Positions 24,002 to 31,848 of a stretch of 44,082 nt of DNA are shown here, in pieces (positions within the stretch are counted from its first letter, which is position 1; each line of letters opens with the position of its first letter). The DNA is from Alphaproteobacteria bacterium (GTDB lineage: Bacteria; Pseudomonadota; Alphaproteobacteria; Rhizobiales; Beijerinckiaceae). A program made the translations under genes and the position numbers. The notes under the pieces were generated by a model. That model made no database searches, had not been told where the DNA came from, and was given only the letters and a program-made list of their open reading frames with translations. The DNA lies in the NCBI GenBank assembly GCA_021325385.1, contig JAJPHH010000206.1, forward strand, positions 1-44,082, read 5' to 3'.

Positions 24002-25186
24002 GTGTCGAAAAATCTTGTCTTCGTCGGCGACCTCGTCTTGCCGGATCGCATTCTGCCCGACGGGGCGCTCGTCTGCCTCGACGGCCGCATCATCGAGATT
24101 TGCCCGGCGGAGCAGGCCCGAAGCGACTGCGAGCTTGTCGACTGCTCGGGACGCTTCGTATCGCCAGGCTTCGTCGACATCCATGTCCATGGCGGCGCCG
24201 GCGCCGATTACATGGATGGCGACGTCGACGCGGTCGTCGCCGTCAACAGGGCGCATGCGCGCCATGGGACGACAACGATCTTTCCGACCACGACGACCGG
24301 ATCGCGCGCGCAGCTCGACGCGATGATCTCGGCATGCGAAGCCGCGAAGGAGCGCTGGACGCCCGCAGACGGCGCGCGAATCGGCGGCGTGCATTTCTAT
24401 GGCCCGTATTTCGCCCCGGACAAGGTCGGCGTCCATGCGCCGAGCGGCCGGCGCGACCCGGATCGCGAAGAATACGAGAGCTTCCTAAGCCGGGACATCG
24501 TCAAGATCGCCACCTGCGCCGCCGAGCTTCCCGGCGCGCGCGACTTCTACCGCTTCGCGCGCGAGCGCAATTGTATGATCACCTGCGGCCATTCCAACGC
24601 CGAGTGGGCCGAGCTGGAGCGCGCCTATGCCGAGGGCATGCGGCATGTCGATCATTTCTGGTGCGCGATGAGTTCGGTCGCCTCGCTGCGCGGCCGCTTC
24701 GGCGCGCCGATGCGCGCCAGCATGGAGCAATACGTACTCTGGAATAAGGGAATGAGCACGGAAGTCATCGCCGACGGCGAGCATCTCTCGGACGAATTGC
24801 TCAATTTCGCCTTCGATATGATCGGCCCGCAGCGGCTCTGTCTGGTCACCGACGCGAACCGGGCCATGGACGCTCCGCCCGGAACGTACCGTTTCGGGCC
24901 GCAGGAGGGCGGGACATTGGTCGTCAGCGACGGCCGCGCGGTTCGCGGCGAAGACGGAAGCCTCGCCAGCTCGATGTGCGGTATGGACGTCATGGTGCGA
25001 ACCATGGCGCGCGCCGCCAAGGCGCCGCTGCCGCGCATCGTTCAAATGGCGTCGCTCACGCCAGCCCGCCTGGCCGGCGTCTCGGGAACATGCGGCAGCC
25101 TGGAAATCGGCAAACGCGCCGATATCGTCGTGCTTTCGCGAGACATCGAGCTTGAAGCCGTCTATATCGAGGGCGAGCCGGCCTAA
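24002..25186 (+). CDS. NagA-like amidohydrolase with substituted metal ligand
   Basis: This 394-residue protein resembles N-acetylglucosamine-6-phosphate deacetylase: GFVDIHVHGGAGADYMDG (His61, His63), HGTTTIFPTTTTG, CGHSNAEW (His197), HVDHFWCAM (His218) and catalytic Asp284 in LVTDANRAM. However, the metal-ligand Glu of the family's HLEGP motif is Tyr133 here (VHFYGPYFAPDKVGVH), and the usual HLFNAM is HFWCAM. It may be a subfamily with altered metal use or substrate rather than true NagA. The GTG at 24002 starts directly at the conserved region; a TTG at 23948 would add 18 residues. No nagB or PTS gene is near; an EamA transporter follows 25 bases later. Confidence 0.75.
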   Translation: MSKNLVFVGDLVLPDRILPDGALVCLDGRIIEICPAEQARSDCELVDCSGRFVSPGFVDIHVHGGAGADYMDGDVDAVVAVNRAHARHGTTTIFPTTTTGSRAQLDAMISACEAAKERWTPADGARIGGVHFYGPYFAPDKVGVHAPSGRRDPDREEYESFLSRDIVKIATCAAELPGARDFYRFARERNCMITCGHSNAEWAELERAYAEGMRHVDHFWCAMSSVASLRGRFGAPMRASMEQYVLWNKGMSTEVIADGEHLSDELLNFAFDMIGPQRLCLVTDANRAMDAPPGTYRFGPQEGGTLVVSDGRAVRGEDGSLASSMCGMDVMVRTMARAAKAPLPRIVQMASLTPARLAGVSGTCGSLEIGKRADIVVLSRDIELEAVYIEGEPA

Positions 25187-25211
25187 GGCCGAAGACGAGA
25201 ATTCCGGATCC

Positions 25212-26123
25212 ATGGCTCAAACCGCCAAACCGCTCGATCGCTTCGCGGCGGCGATCATGCTCGTGCTCTGCGCGAGTTGGGGCTTGCAGCAGATCGCCGC
25301 CAAGGCCGCGCTCGCGGACTTTGCGCCGATCACCCAGGCCGCGTTGCGCTCGCTCGGCGCGAGCCTCGCGGTCGGCGCCTTCGCGCTGGCGCGCGAGCCG
25401 AAGATTTTCCGTCGCGACGGCTCGCTGCCGCTCGGCGCTCTGGCCGGCCTGATCTTCGCGGCCGAATTCATCGCTTTGTTCCTCGCCGTGCAATGGACCA
25501 GCGCGGCGCGGGTCATCGTCTTCCTCTATTCGGCCCCCTTCTTCGTCGCGCTCGGCGCGGTCCTGTTCCTGCCGCAGGAGCGGCTGCGGACCCTGCAATG
25601 GCTCGGCATGGCGCTCGCTTTCTTCGGCGTCGTCGTCGCGCTGTCGGGGGCTGGCGGCAAACAGGGATTGATCGGCGATCTGTTGGCGATCTTCGGCGCG
25701 GCGACCTGGGCGATGGTGACCGTCATGGTCAAGGCGACGTCCTTCCGCTTCGTCCCGCCGATCAAAGTGCTGCTCTACCAGCTCGGCGTTTCGGCGATCG
25801 TCATGACGATCGCCGCGCGGGTCGCGGGCGAGCCCTGGCCGAGTCATGTCTCGCTGATCGGCGCGGCGAGCCTGATCTACCAGACCTTCTGGGTTGCCGG
25901 CGCCACGTACCTCGCCTGGTTCTGGCTGCTGACGCGCTATCGCGCCGGCGATATGGCGGCGTTCACGTTTCTGACGCCGGTCGTCGGCGTTCTCGCCGGC
26001 CATTTTCTGCTCGGCGAGAGCCTGTCGCCGGGTTTCCTCGCCGCGCTCGCCATGGTGGCCGGCGGCGTTCTTCTGGTGAATTGGCCGGCGCGGCCTGCGG
26101 CCAAACCGGCCGGCGGGCGCTGA
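25212..26123 (+). CDS. EamA/DMT family transporter
   Basis: This 303-residue protein has ten hydrophobic segments arranged as two EamA repeats. LCASWGLQQIAAKAALADFA opens the first repeat and LSGAGGKQGLIGDLLAIFGA opens the second; the end GGVLLVNWPARPA is typical. The family moves metabolites or amino acids across the inner membrane, in or out; the substrate cannot be read from sequence. The ATG at 25212 follows the NagA-like stop by 25 bases, so the two may be cotranscribed. The AlkD-like gene begins 7 bases after its stop, suggesting one transcript. Confidence 0.9.
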   Translation: MAQTAKPLDRFAAAIMLVLCASWGLQQIAAKAALADFAPITQAALRSLGASLAVGAFALAREPKIFRRDGSLPLGALAGLIFAAEFIALFLAVQWTSAARVIVFLYSAPFFVALGAVLFLPQERLRTLQWLGMALAFFGVVVALSGAGGKQGLIGDLLAIFGAATWAMVTVMVKATSFRFVPPIKVLLYQLGVSAIVMTIAARVAGEPWPSHVSLIGAASLIYQTFWVAGATYLAWFWLLTRYRAGDMAAFTFLTPVVGVLAGHFLLGESLSPGFLAALAMVAGGVLLVNWPARPAAKPAGGR

Positions 26124-26130
26124 GCCGAAG

Positions 26131-26796
26131 ATGGACGACACCTACGATAGATTCGTTGGCCGCCTGCGCGAATTCGCCAGTTCCCAGCGCGCAGAACAAG
26201 AAAAGATCTATCAAAAATCGCCGTGGACGCATTGGGGCGTCGCCTTGCCGCAGATGGACGTGGCGATCCGTGAGACACTTCGCGGCGTCCCGGCGCAAGA
26301 ACTCACCGACCTGAGCGCGCGCCTCTGGCGCGAGCCGGTTTGGGACATGAAGATCGCCGCGGCGCGCATCCTGGCGCAGAAGGCCGTTCCGCCCAGCGAG
26401 CGCGTATGGCGCTTCGTGCGCGCGCGCATGCCTGATCTCGACGGCTGGGCGGTGGCGGACAATCTCGCCAATGTCGGCTCGCGCTGTCTGCTCGCCGACG
26501 AGAGCCGGCTGGACGCGGTCGAGGCTTGGACCAAAAGCTCCCATCTTTGGACGCGTCGCGCGGCGCTCGTCTTCACTTTGCCCTGGACCAAGGACGGTCG
26601 CGATCCCGAGCGAATGCTCGGCTGGGCCGCCGTGCTCGCCGACGATCCCGAATGGTTCATCCAGAAGGCGATCGGCTGGTGGTTGCGCGAATTGTCGAAG
26701 CGCGACGCCCGGCGGGTGCGCCGCTTTCTGCGCGACCACGGCGCTCGGCTCAAAGGAGTCGCGCGGCGCGAAGCCTCGAAATATCTGACGGAATGA
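26131..26796 (+). CDS. DNA alkylation repair-like HEAT protein (AlkD family)
   Basis: This 221-residue helical protein resembles AlkD-family HEAT-like DNA glycosylases, with KSPWTHWGVALPQMDVAIRE, LWREPVWDMKIAAARILAQK, then W/D-rich helices (DLDGWAVADNLANVGSRCLL) and PEWFIQKAIGWWLRELSKRD near the end. AlkD removes bulky or positively charged alkylated bases by contacting the DNA backbone; a Trp/Asp/Arg set is expected and Trp, Asp and Arg residues occur at suitable places here (for example Trp139-Thr-Arg-Arg). Activity is inferred. It follows the EamA transporter by 7 bases. Confidence 0.8.
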   Translation: MDDTYDRFVGRLREFASSQRAEQEKIYQKSPWTHWGVALPQMDVAIRETLRGVPAQELTDLSARLWREPVWDMKIAAARILAQKAVPPSERVWRFVRARMPDLDGWAVADNLANVGSRCLLADESRLDAVEAWTKSSHLWTRRAALVFTLPWTKDGRDPERMLGWAAVLADDPEWFIQKAIGWWLRELSKRDARRVRRFLRDHGARLKGVARREASKYLTE

Positions 26797-26932
26797 AGGC
26801 CGCGTCGCGCGAGCTTGTTTTCAGGTTCGGGAACGAAAGCGCGACGGCGCCGTTAATGCCTCCGACTTGATCTCTGGGCCGGTTTTCGCGGCGGGATCGA
26901 ATCCAGAATGGCGGTTATTCGAGGAGGCTGTG

Positions 26933-27283
26933 ATGAAGCGTGTTGTGAAAGCCCTTCTCTCGGCGACGCTTTTGATCGCCGGCGCCGGGATCGGGCGCAG
27001 CTTCGCCGATGAACGGGAAGTCAACAACATCTGGTGGAATTTGGATAACGACTACAACGATACCCATCAGACAGCCTGCGTCGCCGAGAATTACAACGAT
27101 TACACGGTGGACGCCGTGTTCGAGGTCTATCCAGGAACATTCGATTTCGAGGGCAACCCTGTACCGAGCGCCGCCGTCCTCACGATGAGGCCCTATGTGA
27201 CCTACAAGCTTTTCGGCTGGCCGGACGGCTCCAGCGCCGATCATCGCTGCGTGTTGCGGTCTTACACCGTGCATGTCCCCTAG
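26933..27283 (+). CDS. Small secreted protein of unknown function
   Basis: This 116-residue protein has a signal peptide (KRVVKALLSATLLIAGAGIG, cleavage near SFADE). The mature part of about 90 residues is rich in Asp, Asn and Tyr (NIWWNLDNDYNDTHQTACVA) with two cysteines, one near each end, that could form a disulfide. No family was recognised. A strong GAGGAGG lies 6-12 bases before the ATG at 26933; a longer in-frame start lacks one and would bury the signal peptide. The last 4 bases overlap the convergent galE 3' end. Confidence 0.65.
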   Translation: MKRVVKALLSATLLIAGAGIGRSFADEREVNNIWWNLDNDYNDTHQTACVAENYNDYTVDAVFEVYPGTFDFEGNPVPSAAVLTMRPYVTYKLFGWPDGSSADHRCVLRSYTVHVP

Positions 27284-28383
27284 AGCGAACGCGCTCCATC
27301 CGCCGCTATATGCGAGAGCTGACGGCCGCCTGCCGAAAGGCCAGCGCGTTCATGCGAGCGCGCGCCCCGTTCGATTTGCTTCGCATGGGACCAACTGCGG
27401 TCGATCGCCGCGCTCAGTCCGAAGGACGGCGCGGCGGTGCGAATGATTGTCTCCAAATCCGAAAGCATGGCCGAAAATCCCAGCCTCTCGCGGGCGAGAG
27501 TCGCATCCGCAAAGAGGATCGCCGGGTCGCCCGCGCGACGCGGTCGCACCACGACCGGCGCGCTCCTGAAAAGGTGGGCGATTGACGTCACGATTTCGCG
27601 AACGGACCATCCGCGTCCGGCGCCGAGATTGACGCGCAGATTTTCTCCGCCGCGGAGCAGATAATTCAGCGCCAGAACATGCCCTCGCGCCAGATCGCCG
27701 ACATGCACATAGTCGCGAATGCAGGTTCCATCCGGCGTCGGGTAATCGTCGCCATAGATTTCGAGGCGGTCGATTGTGCCGCTGGCCGCCAGCAGGGCGC
27801 GCGGAATGAGGTGAGTCTCGGGATTGTGCCGCTCCGCGAGTTCGCCGTCCGGATCGGCGCCGCACGCGTTGAAATAGCGCAAGGCGACGTACCGGAATCC
27901 GTAAGCTTGCGCATAATCTTGCAGGATCTGTTCGCCGACCAGCTTGGTCCGCCCATACGGACTGATCGGCGCGAGAATTGCGGTTTCTTTGATCGGCAGC
28001 GAATCGGGCGCGCCGTAGACCGCGCAACTGCTCGAAAAGACAATGTTGCGCAGACCCGCTTCTCGGCAAGCGCGCAGCATGGCGACGAGCCCGCTGACAT
28101 TGTTGCGATAATATTCCTCCGGATCGACGACCGACTGGCCGACATAGGCGGAAGCGGCGAAATGGACGAGCGCGACAGGGCGATAGGCGCGGCACGATTC
28201 GACGAAGGCGGCTTCGTTGGCGACGTCCGCCTGGACAAACGGTCCCCATCGCACGGCGTCGCGGGCGCCGCTGCTGAGATTGTCGTAGACGATCGGTCGG
28301 AAGCCGCTGGCGGCGAGCAGCTTGCACGTGTGGCTGCCGATGAAGCCGGCGCCGCCGGTTACGAGGACAGGGCGCGCGTCCAT
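27280..28383 (-). CDS. galE: UDP-glucose 4-epimerase
   Basis: This 367-residue extended SDR has the NAD site VLVTGGAGFIGSHTCKLLAA, the FSSSCAVYG serine motif, YGRTK catalytic Tyr-Lys and the LRYFNACGADPDGE and IRDYVHVGDLARGH blocks typical of GalE/ExoB. It interconverts UDP-glucose and UDP-galactose for glycan synthesis in the cytoplasm. It lies 46 bases after wzt on the same strand, so it probably supplies sugar for the exported polysaccharide. The last 40 residues or so, after SLGL-type family ends, are Arg/Ser-rich and unusual. It ends overlapping the convergent small secreted gene by 4 bases. Confidence 0.92.
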   Translation of the reverse strand: MDARPVLVTGGAGFIGSHTCKLLAASGFRPIVYDNLSSGARDAVRWGPFVQADVANEAAFVESCRAYRPVALVHFAASAYVGQSVVDPEEYYRNNVSGLVAMLRACREAGLRNIVFSSSCAVYGAPDSLPIKETAILAPISPYGRTKLVGEQILQDYAQAYGFRYVALRYFNACGADPDGELAERHNPETHLIPRALLAASGTIDRLEIYGDDYPTPDGTCIRDYVHVGDLARGHVLALNYLLRGGENLRVNLGAGRGWSVREIVTSIAHLFRSAPVVVRPRRAGDPAILFADATLARERLGFSAMLSDLETIIRTAAPSFGLSAAIDRSWSHAKQIERGARSHERAGLSAGGRQLSHIAADGARSL

Positions 28384-28429
28384 GCTGCGTTCATTCCTTT
28401 GCCCGTCCGAGAATATGGAGCTTTCGGCG

Positions 28430-29668
28430 TCACGCGAGCAGCCACTCGCGCGGCGGCGAAAGAAGTCCGCGTTTCGGCGACCCGATCACGTCGAAAGAAT
28501 ACGCCCGCCAATGGTAGTCGAAGGCGAAGCGCCATTCGGCGTCGTGGAGGCCGACGCTGACGTCGTAACGGCCTGCGGCAAGATCGAGCCGACGGAGGCG
28601 CAGCTCCACTTTTTTCAACCCGCTGAGCGTCTTGACCTGGATGCGGTCGGCCTCGGTATTGACGTCAATGCAGTCTTCCTTTGGCCCGCGGCCGATCGCC
28701 GCCGAGAGCCGCGGCCACTCGATCGGCCGCGGCGCATCGATCGTGATTTCAATGACCAGGCCCTCTCCCGAATGGATTGCGCGCGCTTCGCTCCCTCGCT
28801 CGTCGAGCAGTCGAACGTCGACGATTTGCGCCTCGAGCGTGCCGAAGCGGTTCTCGTCCAGGTTCAGGGCGACGCCGGCGGTCGTTACAAGCGGCTTCAT
28901 CGTCGCCGCCGCGCGGCGCGCGGCCTCGGCGTCCATGTCGGCGCGGTATTGGGCAAGGACTTCGGTCGGATCGCCCAGCGACGCGGCGCCGCCGCGCCTG
29001 ATCCAGAGCGCGCGATCGCAAAGCGCCTCGATCTGCGTCAGATCATGGCTGATGAGCACGATGGCGCAGCCCTGCGCCCTGAACTTCTTGATTTGCTCGA
29101 GACATTTTTGCTGGAAGGCCACGTCGCCGACGGCCAACGCCTCGTCGATCAGCAAGATTTCCGGATCGACATGAATGGCGGTGGCGAAGCCGAGACGGAG
29201 CTTCATGCCGGCGCTGTAGGTGCGCACCGGATTGTCGATCGATTGCTCCAACTCGGCGAAGGCGATGATTTCATCGAGACGCGCCCGCACCTGGCGATGC
29301 GTTAGACCGGCGATGACGCCGTTGATGAAAATATTCTCCCGTCCCGACAAGTCCGGATGCGTGCCGCTATTGAGCTCCAACAGGCCGCGCAGCCGCCCGC
29401 GCCGGATCACTTCGCCTTCGTCCGGGCGCATGACGTCTCCCAGCAGTCGCAAGAGCGTCGACTTGCCGGAGCCGTTCTGGCCCACGACGCCGAGCATGAC
29501 GCCCGCCTTTACCTCGAAACTGACGCCGCGAACCGCCCAAAAGCGATCGAGAGGCTTCAGCCGGGAGACGCCGCGCACCGCCATTTGTTTGAGCGTGCGC
29601 GGGCGCTCGGCATGATAGCGCGCGAAGCGCTTGCCGAGATTGCGGACGTCAAGCCTGATCTCGGCCAT
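28430..29668 (-). CDS. wzt: Polysaccharide ABC exporter ATPase with Wzt C-terminal domain
   Basis: This 412-residue protein has an ABC domain with Walker A GVVGQNGSGKSTLLRLLGD, signature YSAGMKLRLGFA, Walker B ILLIDEALAVGD and switch His in LISHD. Residues 260-405 form the extra C-terminal domain (VVTTAGVALNLDENRFG... VDVRLLDERG) seen in Wzt/TagH-type exporters, which in E. coli O8/O9a binds the modified non-reducing end of the polysaccharide. It powers export of a lipid-linked glycan across the inner membrane with Wzm. The start ATG at 29668 overlaps the wzm stop (TGATG). galE follows. Confidence 0.93.
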   Translation of the reverse strand: MAEIRLDVRNLGKRFARYHAERPRTLKQMAVRGVSRLKPLDRFWAVRGVSFEVKAGVMLGVVGQNGSGKSTLLRLLGDVMRPDEGEVIRRGRLRGLLELNSGTHPDLSGRENIFINGVIAGLTHRQVRARLDEIIAFAELEQSIDNPVRTYSAGMKLRLGFATAIHVDPEILLIDEALAVGDVAFQQKCLEQIKKFRAQGCAIVLISHDLTQIEALCDRALWIRRGGAASLGDPTEVLAQYRADMDAEAARRAAATMKPLVTTAGVALNLDENRFGTLEAQIVDVRLLDERGSEARAIHSGEGLVIEITIDAPRPIEWPRLSAAIGRGPKEDCIDVNTEADRIQVKTLSGLKKVELRLRRLDLAAGRYDVSVGLHDAEWRFAFDYHWRAYSFDVIGSPKRGLLSPPREWLLA

Positions 29669-30597
29669 CAAAGGTCTTCCAAGAAGCGGTAGCTCGCTTT
29701 CCTGAAGTAGCTCGCCGCCGTCACGAGGAGAACGAGCGAAAAGGCGAGCGTCGCCGCCAGGCCGGCAAGGTCGGGAATCCGCCCGTCGATCAAAACCGCG
29801 CGGTACGATTCGAGCAGACCGTACATCGGATTGATGCGCAAGATGGCGCGGTAGTGCCCGGGAACCTTGTCGCCGCTATAAAATATCGGCGTCAGGTAAT
29901 AGCCGATCTGCAGCAGGATCGGGACAATATGCTGCATGTCGCGGGCCGCGACGTTCAACGCGGCCGCGAAGAAACACAGGCCCAGCGTTAATGCGTATTG
30001 CACGACGACGATGGCCGGCAGCCAGAGAATCGCGAAGCCCGGACGCGCGCCTTCGACGATCAACAGCGCCAACAGAACCGGAAACGCCACGGCGAGCGAG
30101 AACAAATTGGCGGTCACCGACACGATCGGCAAAGCGGCGACCGGAAATCCGGGTTGGGAGACGAGGTTGGGATTCGAGGTGATCGCCGCCGTTCCGTCGG
30201 TCACGGCGGCTTGTAGCCATGTCCAGGCGAGGATGCCGATATAGACAAAGGACGCGTATTTATCGATAGAAATGTTAATTATCACTTTGAACACGAAATA
30301 GAACACGAGCAGGAACAACAAGGGCGTCGCCAGCGCCCAGGCCATGCCGATGGCGGTGTTTCGATAGCGGCTGACAAAATTGCGGCGCACCAGGATGAGG
30401 ACCACGTCGCGGAAGTGGCTCCAGTCGTGGCCTATTGCCTGGAGCCCGGCGCGCGGCGCTCCGCTCCGCCGTCCGGCGCTCCGCGAACGGTCCTGATCCT
30501 TCGGCGCGGAAGCAGGGCCGAAGGCGCGTCGGCCGCTCCGCAAGGCCGCCAAGCCGATCCTCAATGTCCGCCTCCTTCGACTCTGAAGATCGAACAT
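29668..30597 (-). CDS. wzm: Polysaccharide ABC exporter permease
   Basis: This 309-residue protein is an ABC2-type permease with an N-terminal basic region of about 60 residues, then FRDVVLILVRRNFVSRYRNT and IGMAWALATPLLFLLVFYFV, followed by five further hydrophobic segments and the LQIGYYLTPIFYSGDKVPGH motif near the end. These are the landmarks of Wzm/KpsM exporters that pass lipid-linked O-antigen or capsule glycan to the periplasm. It is the first gene of the wzm-wzt-galE operon. The basic N-terminal extension (Arg/Ser-rich, residues 1-55) is longer than usual, so the real start may be internal. A palindrome lies 20 bases upstream of the ATG. Confidence 0.9.
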   Translation of the reverse strand: MFDLQSRRRRTLRIGLAALRSGRRAFGPASAPKDQDRSRSAGRRSGAPRAGLQAIGHDWSHFRDVVLILVRRNFVSRYRNTAIGMAWALATPLLFLLVFYFVFKVIINISIDKYASFVYIGILAWTWLQAAVTDGTAAITSNPNLVSQPGFPVAALPIVSVTANLFSLAVAFPVLLALLIVEGARPGFAILWLPAIVVVQYALTLGLCFFAAALNVAARDMQHIVPILLQIGYYLTPIFYSGDKVPGHYRAILRINPMYGLLESYRAVLIDGRIPDLAGLAATLAFSLVLLVTAASYFRKASYRFLEDL

Positions 30598-30601
30598 GGA
30601 C

Positions 30602-30638
30602 TTATGTTCTAATTATGTTATGTTAACCTTTAACATAA
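30602..30638. promoter_or_regulatory. AT-rich divergent promoter with 9-3-9 palindrome and TTATGTT repeats
   Basis: TTATGTTAA (30618-30626) and TTAACATAA (30630-30638) form a perfect inverted repeat around three bases. TTATGTT also occurs directly at 30602-30608 and 30613-30619. The block lies between wzm and the first glycosyltransferase, in an AT-rich island of otherwise GC-rich DNA, and probably contains the divergent promoters and an operator for a regulator that is not encoded in this locus. Confidence 0.6.
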
Positions 30639-30714
30639 AGGCCCGCAAGCAGGGGCGTCGGGCGCCGAGGTTTGTAAACGGGATAGCGTTTTCAGTTGGT
30701 TGAAAGTCGATGGG

Positions 30715-31848
30715 ATGCGAGCCGATCTGACGGTGGACAAGGGCGCCGGCGACCTGCCTCCGGCGCGTCAAGGGGTCGGGGCGCTGATTTGCCTCGAGGC
30801 AGGACCTGCGGCGACCGGCTCCGCGCATCCTCGCCTGATGGTCGTTTGGAGCGGCTCGCGCCCCATTGGCCAACTGTACCTCGCCGGCGAAGCGCCGCGG
30901 CCGCTTGAGACGTCGGATCTGCGCGCCTCGGTCGTCATCTGCACCCGCGATCGACCGGAAGCGCTGGCGCGCTGTTTGGCGTCGATCGCCGGCCAGAGCC
31001 GCCGCCCCGACGAGGTGATCGTCGTCGACAACGCCTCTCTCGGCGGCGAGACCCGCAACGTCTGCCGCAGGGCGGACGTGCGCTATGTGCGGGAAGACCG
31101 TCCGGGGTTGGACGTCGCCCGCAATACCGGCGCGAGAGCGGCGCGTGGAGAGATCGTCGCTTACACCGATGACGATGTGATTCTCCACGCCGACTGGCTC
31201 AAGCGCCTGATCGAGGCGTTCGATCAGCCCGACATCGCGGCGGTCACGGGCCTCGTATTGCCGGCGGAATTGGCGACGGACGCGCAATGGCATTTCGAGC
31301 GCTGGTGGGGATTTGGGCGAGGTTTTCAGCGGCTCGACTTCGGCGCCGAATTCTTCGCTTCCGACAAATGGCGCGGCTGTCCGGTTTGGCGGATCGGCGC
31401 CGGCGCGAGCATGGCGTTCCGCAAGTCGGTTTTTGACAAGGTGGGCTATTTTGACGAGCGGCTTGGCGCAGGCGCCGCCGGCTGTTCGGACGATTCGGAG
31501 TTCTGGCATCGGGTGCTGGCGGCGGGCGAGCGCTGCCGTTACGAACCGACCGCGGTCGCCTACCATTTCCATCGCCGAGACATGGACGGCCTTCGTCGGC
31601 AAATCCGCGCCTATATGCGCGGCCACGCAACCGCCTTGCTCGTGCAATTCGAACGCAGCGGAAATCTCGGAAACCTGCGGCGCCTGTTCGTCACCTTGCC
31701 GCTTTACTATGCGAGCCGCGCGCTTCGTCGCGCGCTCGTCGGCTGGCGCGACGAGGACCGTTTCACGCGAGAGCAGGTGGCGGGGCTCATTTCCGGCGTC
31801 ATCTACTATCTGCGCGCGCCGCGCCCGCTCTCCGGGGGAGAGCCATGA
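30715..31848 (+). CDS. GT2 family glycosyltransferase
   Basis: This protein of about 377 residues has a GT-A fold: RASVVICTRDRPEALARCLA, VIVVDNAS, VARNTGARAARGEIVAYTDD with the DDD metal site (YTDDDV), and GAGASMAFRKSVFDKVGYFD, then DDSEFWHRVLAAG with the likely catalytic acid. About 60 extra residues precede the GT domain and could be an added region (CLEAGPAATGSA...). It would transfer a sugar from a nucleotide-sugar to a growing glycan on the cytoplasmic face. The start is uncertain: ATG 30715 or TTG 30700. It overlaps the next glycosyltransferase by 4 bases. Confidence 0.85.
   Translation: MRADLTVDKGAGDLPPARQGVGALICLEAGPAATGSAHPRLMVVWSGSRPIGQLYLAGEAPRPLETSDLRASVVICTRDRPEALARCLASIAGQSRRPDEVIVVDNASLGGETRNVCRRADVRYVREDRPGLDVARNTGARAARGEIVAYTDDDVILHADWLKRLIEAFDQPDIAAVTGLVLPAELATDAQWHFERWWGFGRGFQRLDFGAEFFASDKWRGCPVWRIGAGASMAFRKSVFDKVGYFDERLGAGAAGCSDDSEFWHRVLAAGERCRYEPTAVAYHFHRRDMDGLRRQIRAYMRGHATALLVQFERSGNLGNLRRLFVTLPLYYASRALRRALVGWRDEDRFTREQVAGLISGVIYYLRAPRPLSGGEP

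Noticed and set aside
24002-25186. A firm nagA gene symbol
   Set aside because: The metal-ligand Glu is replaced by Tyr and there are no other GlcNAc genes nearby, so the assignment is kept at family level.
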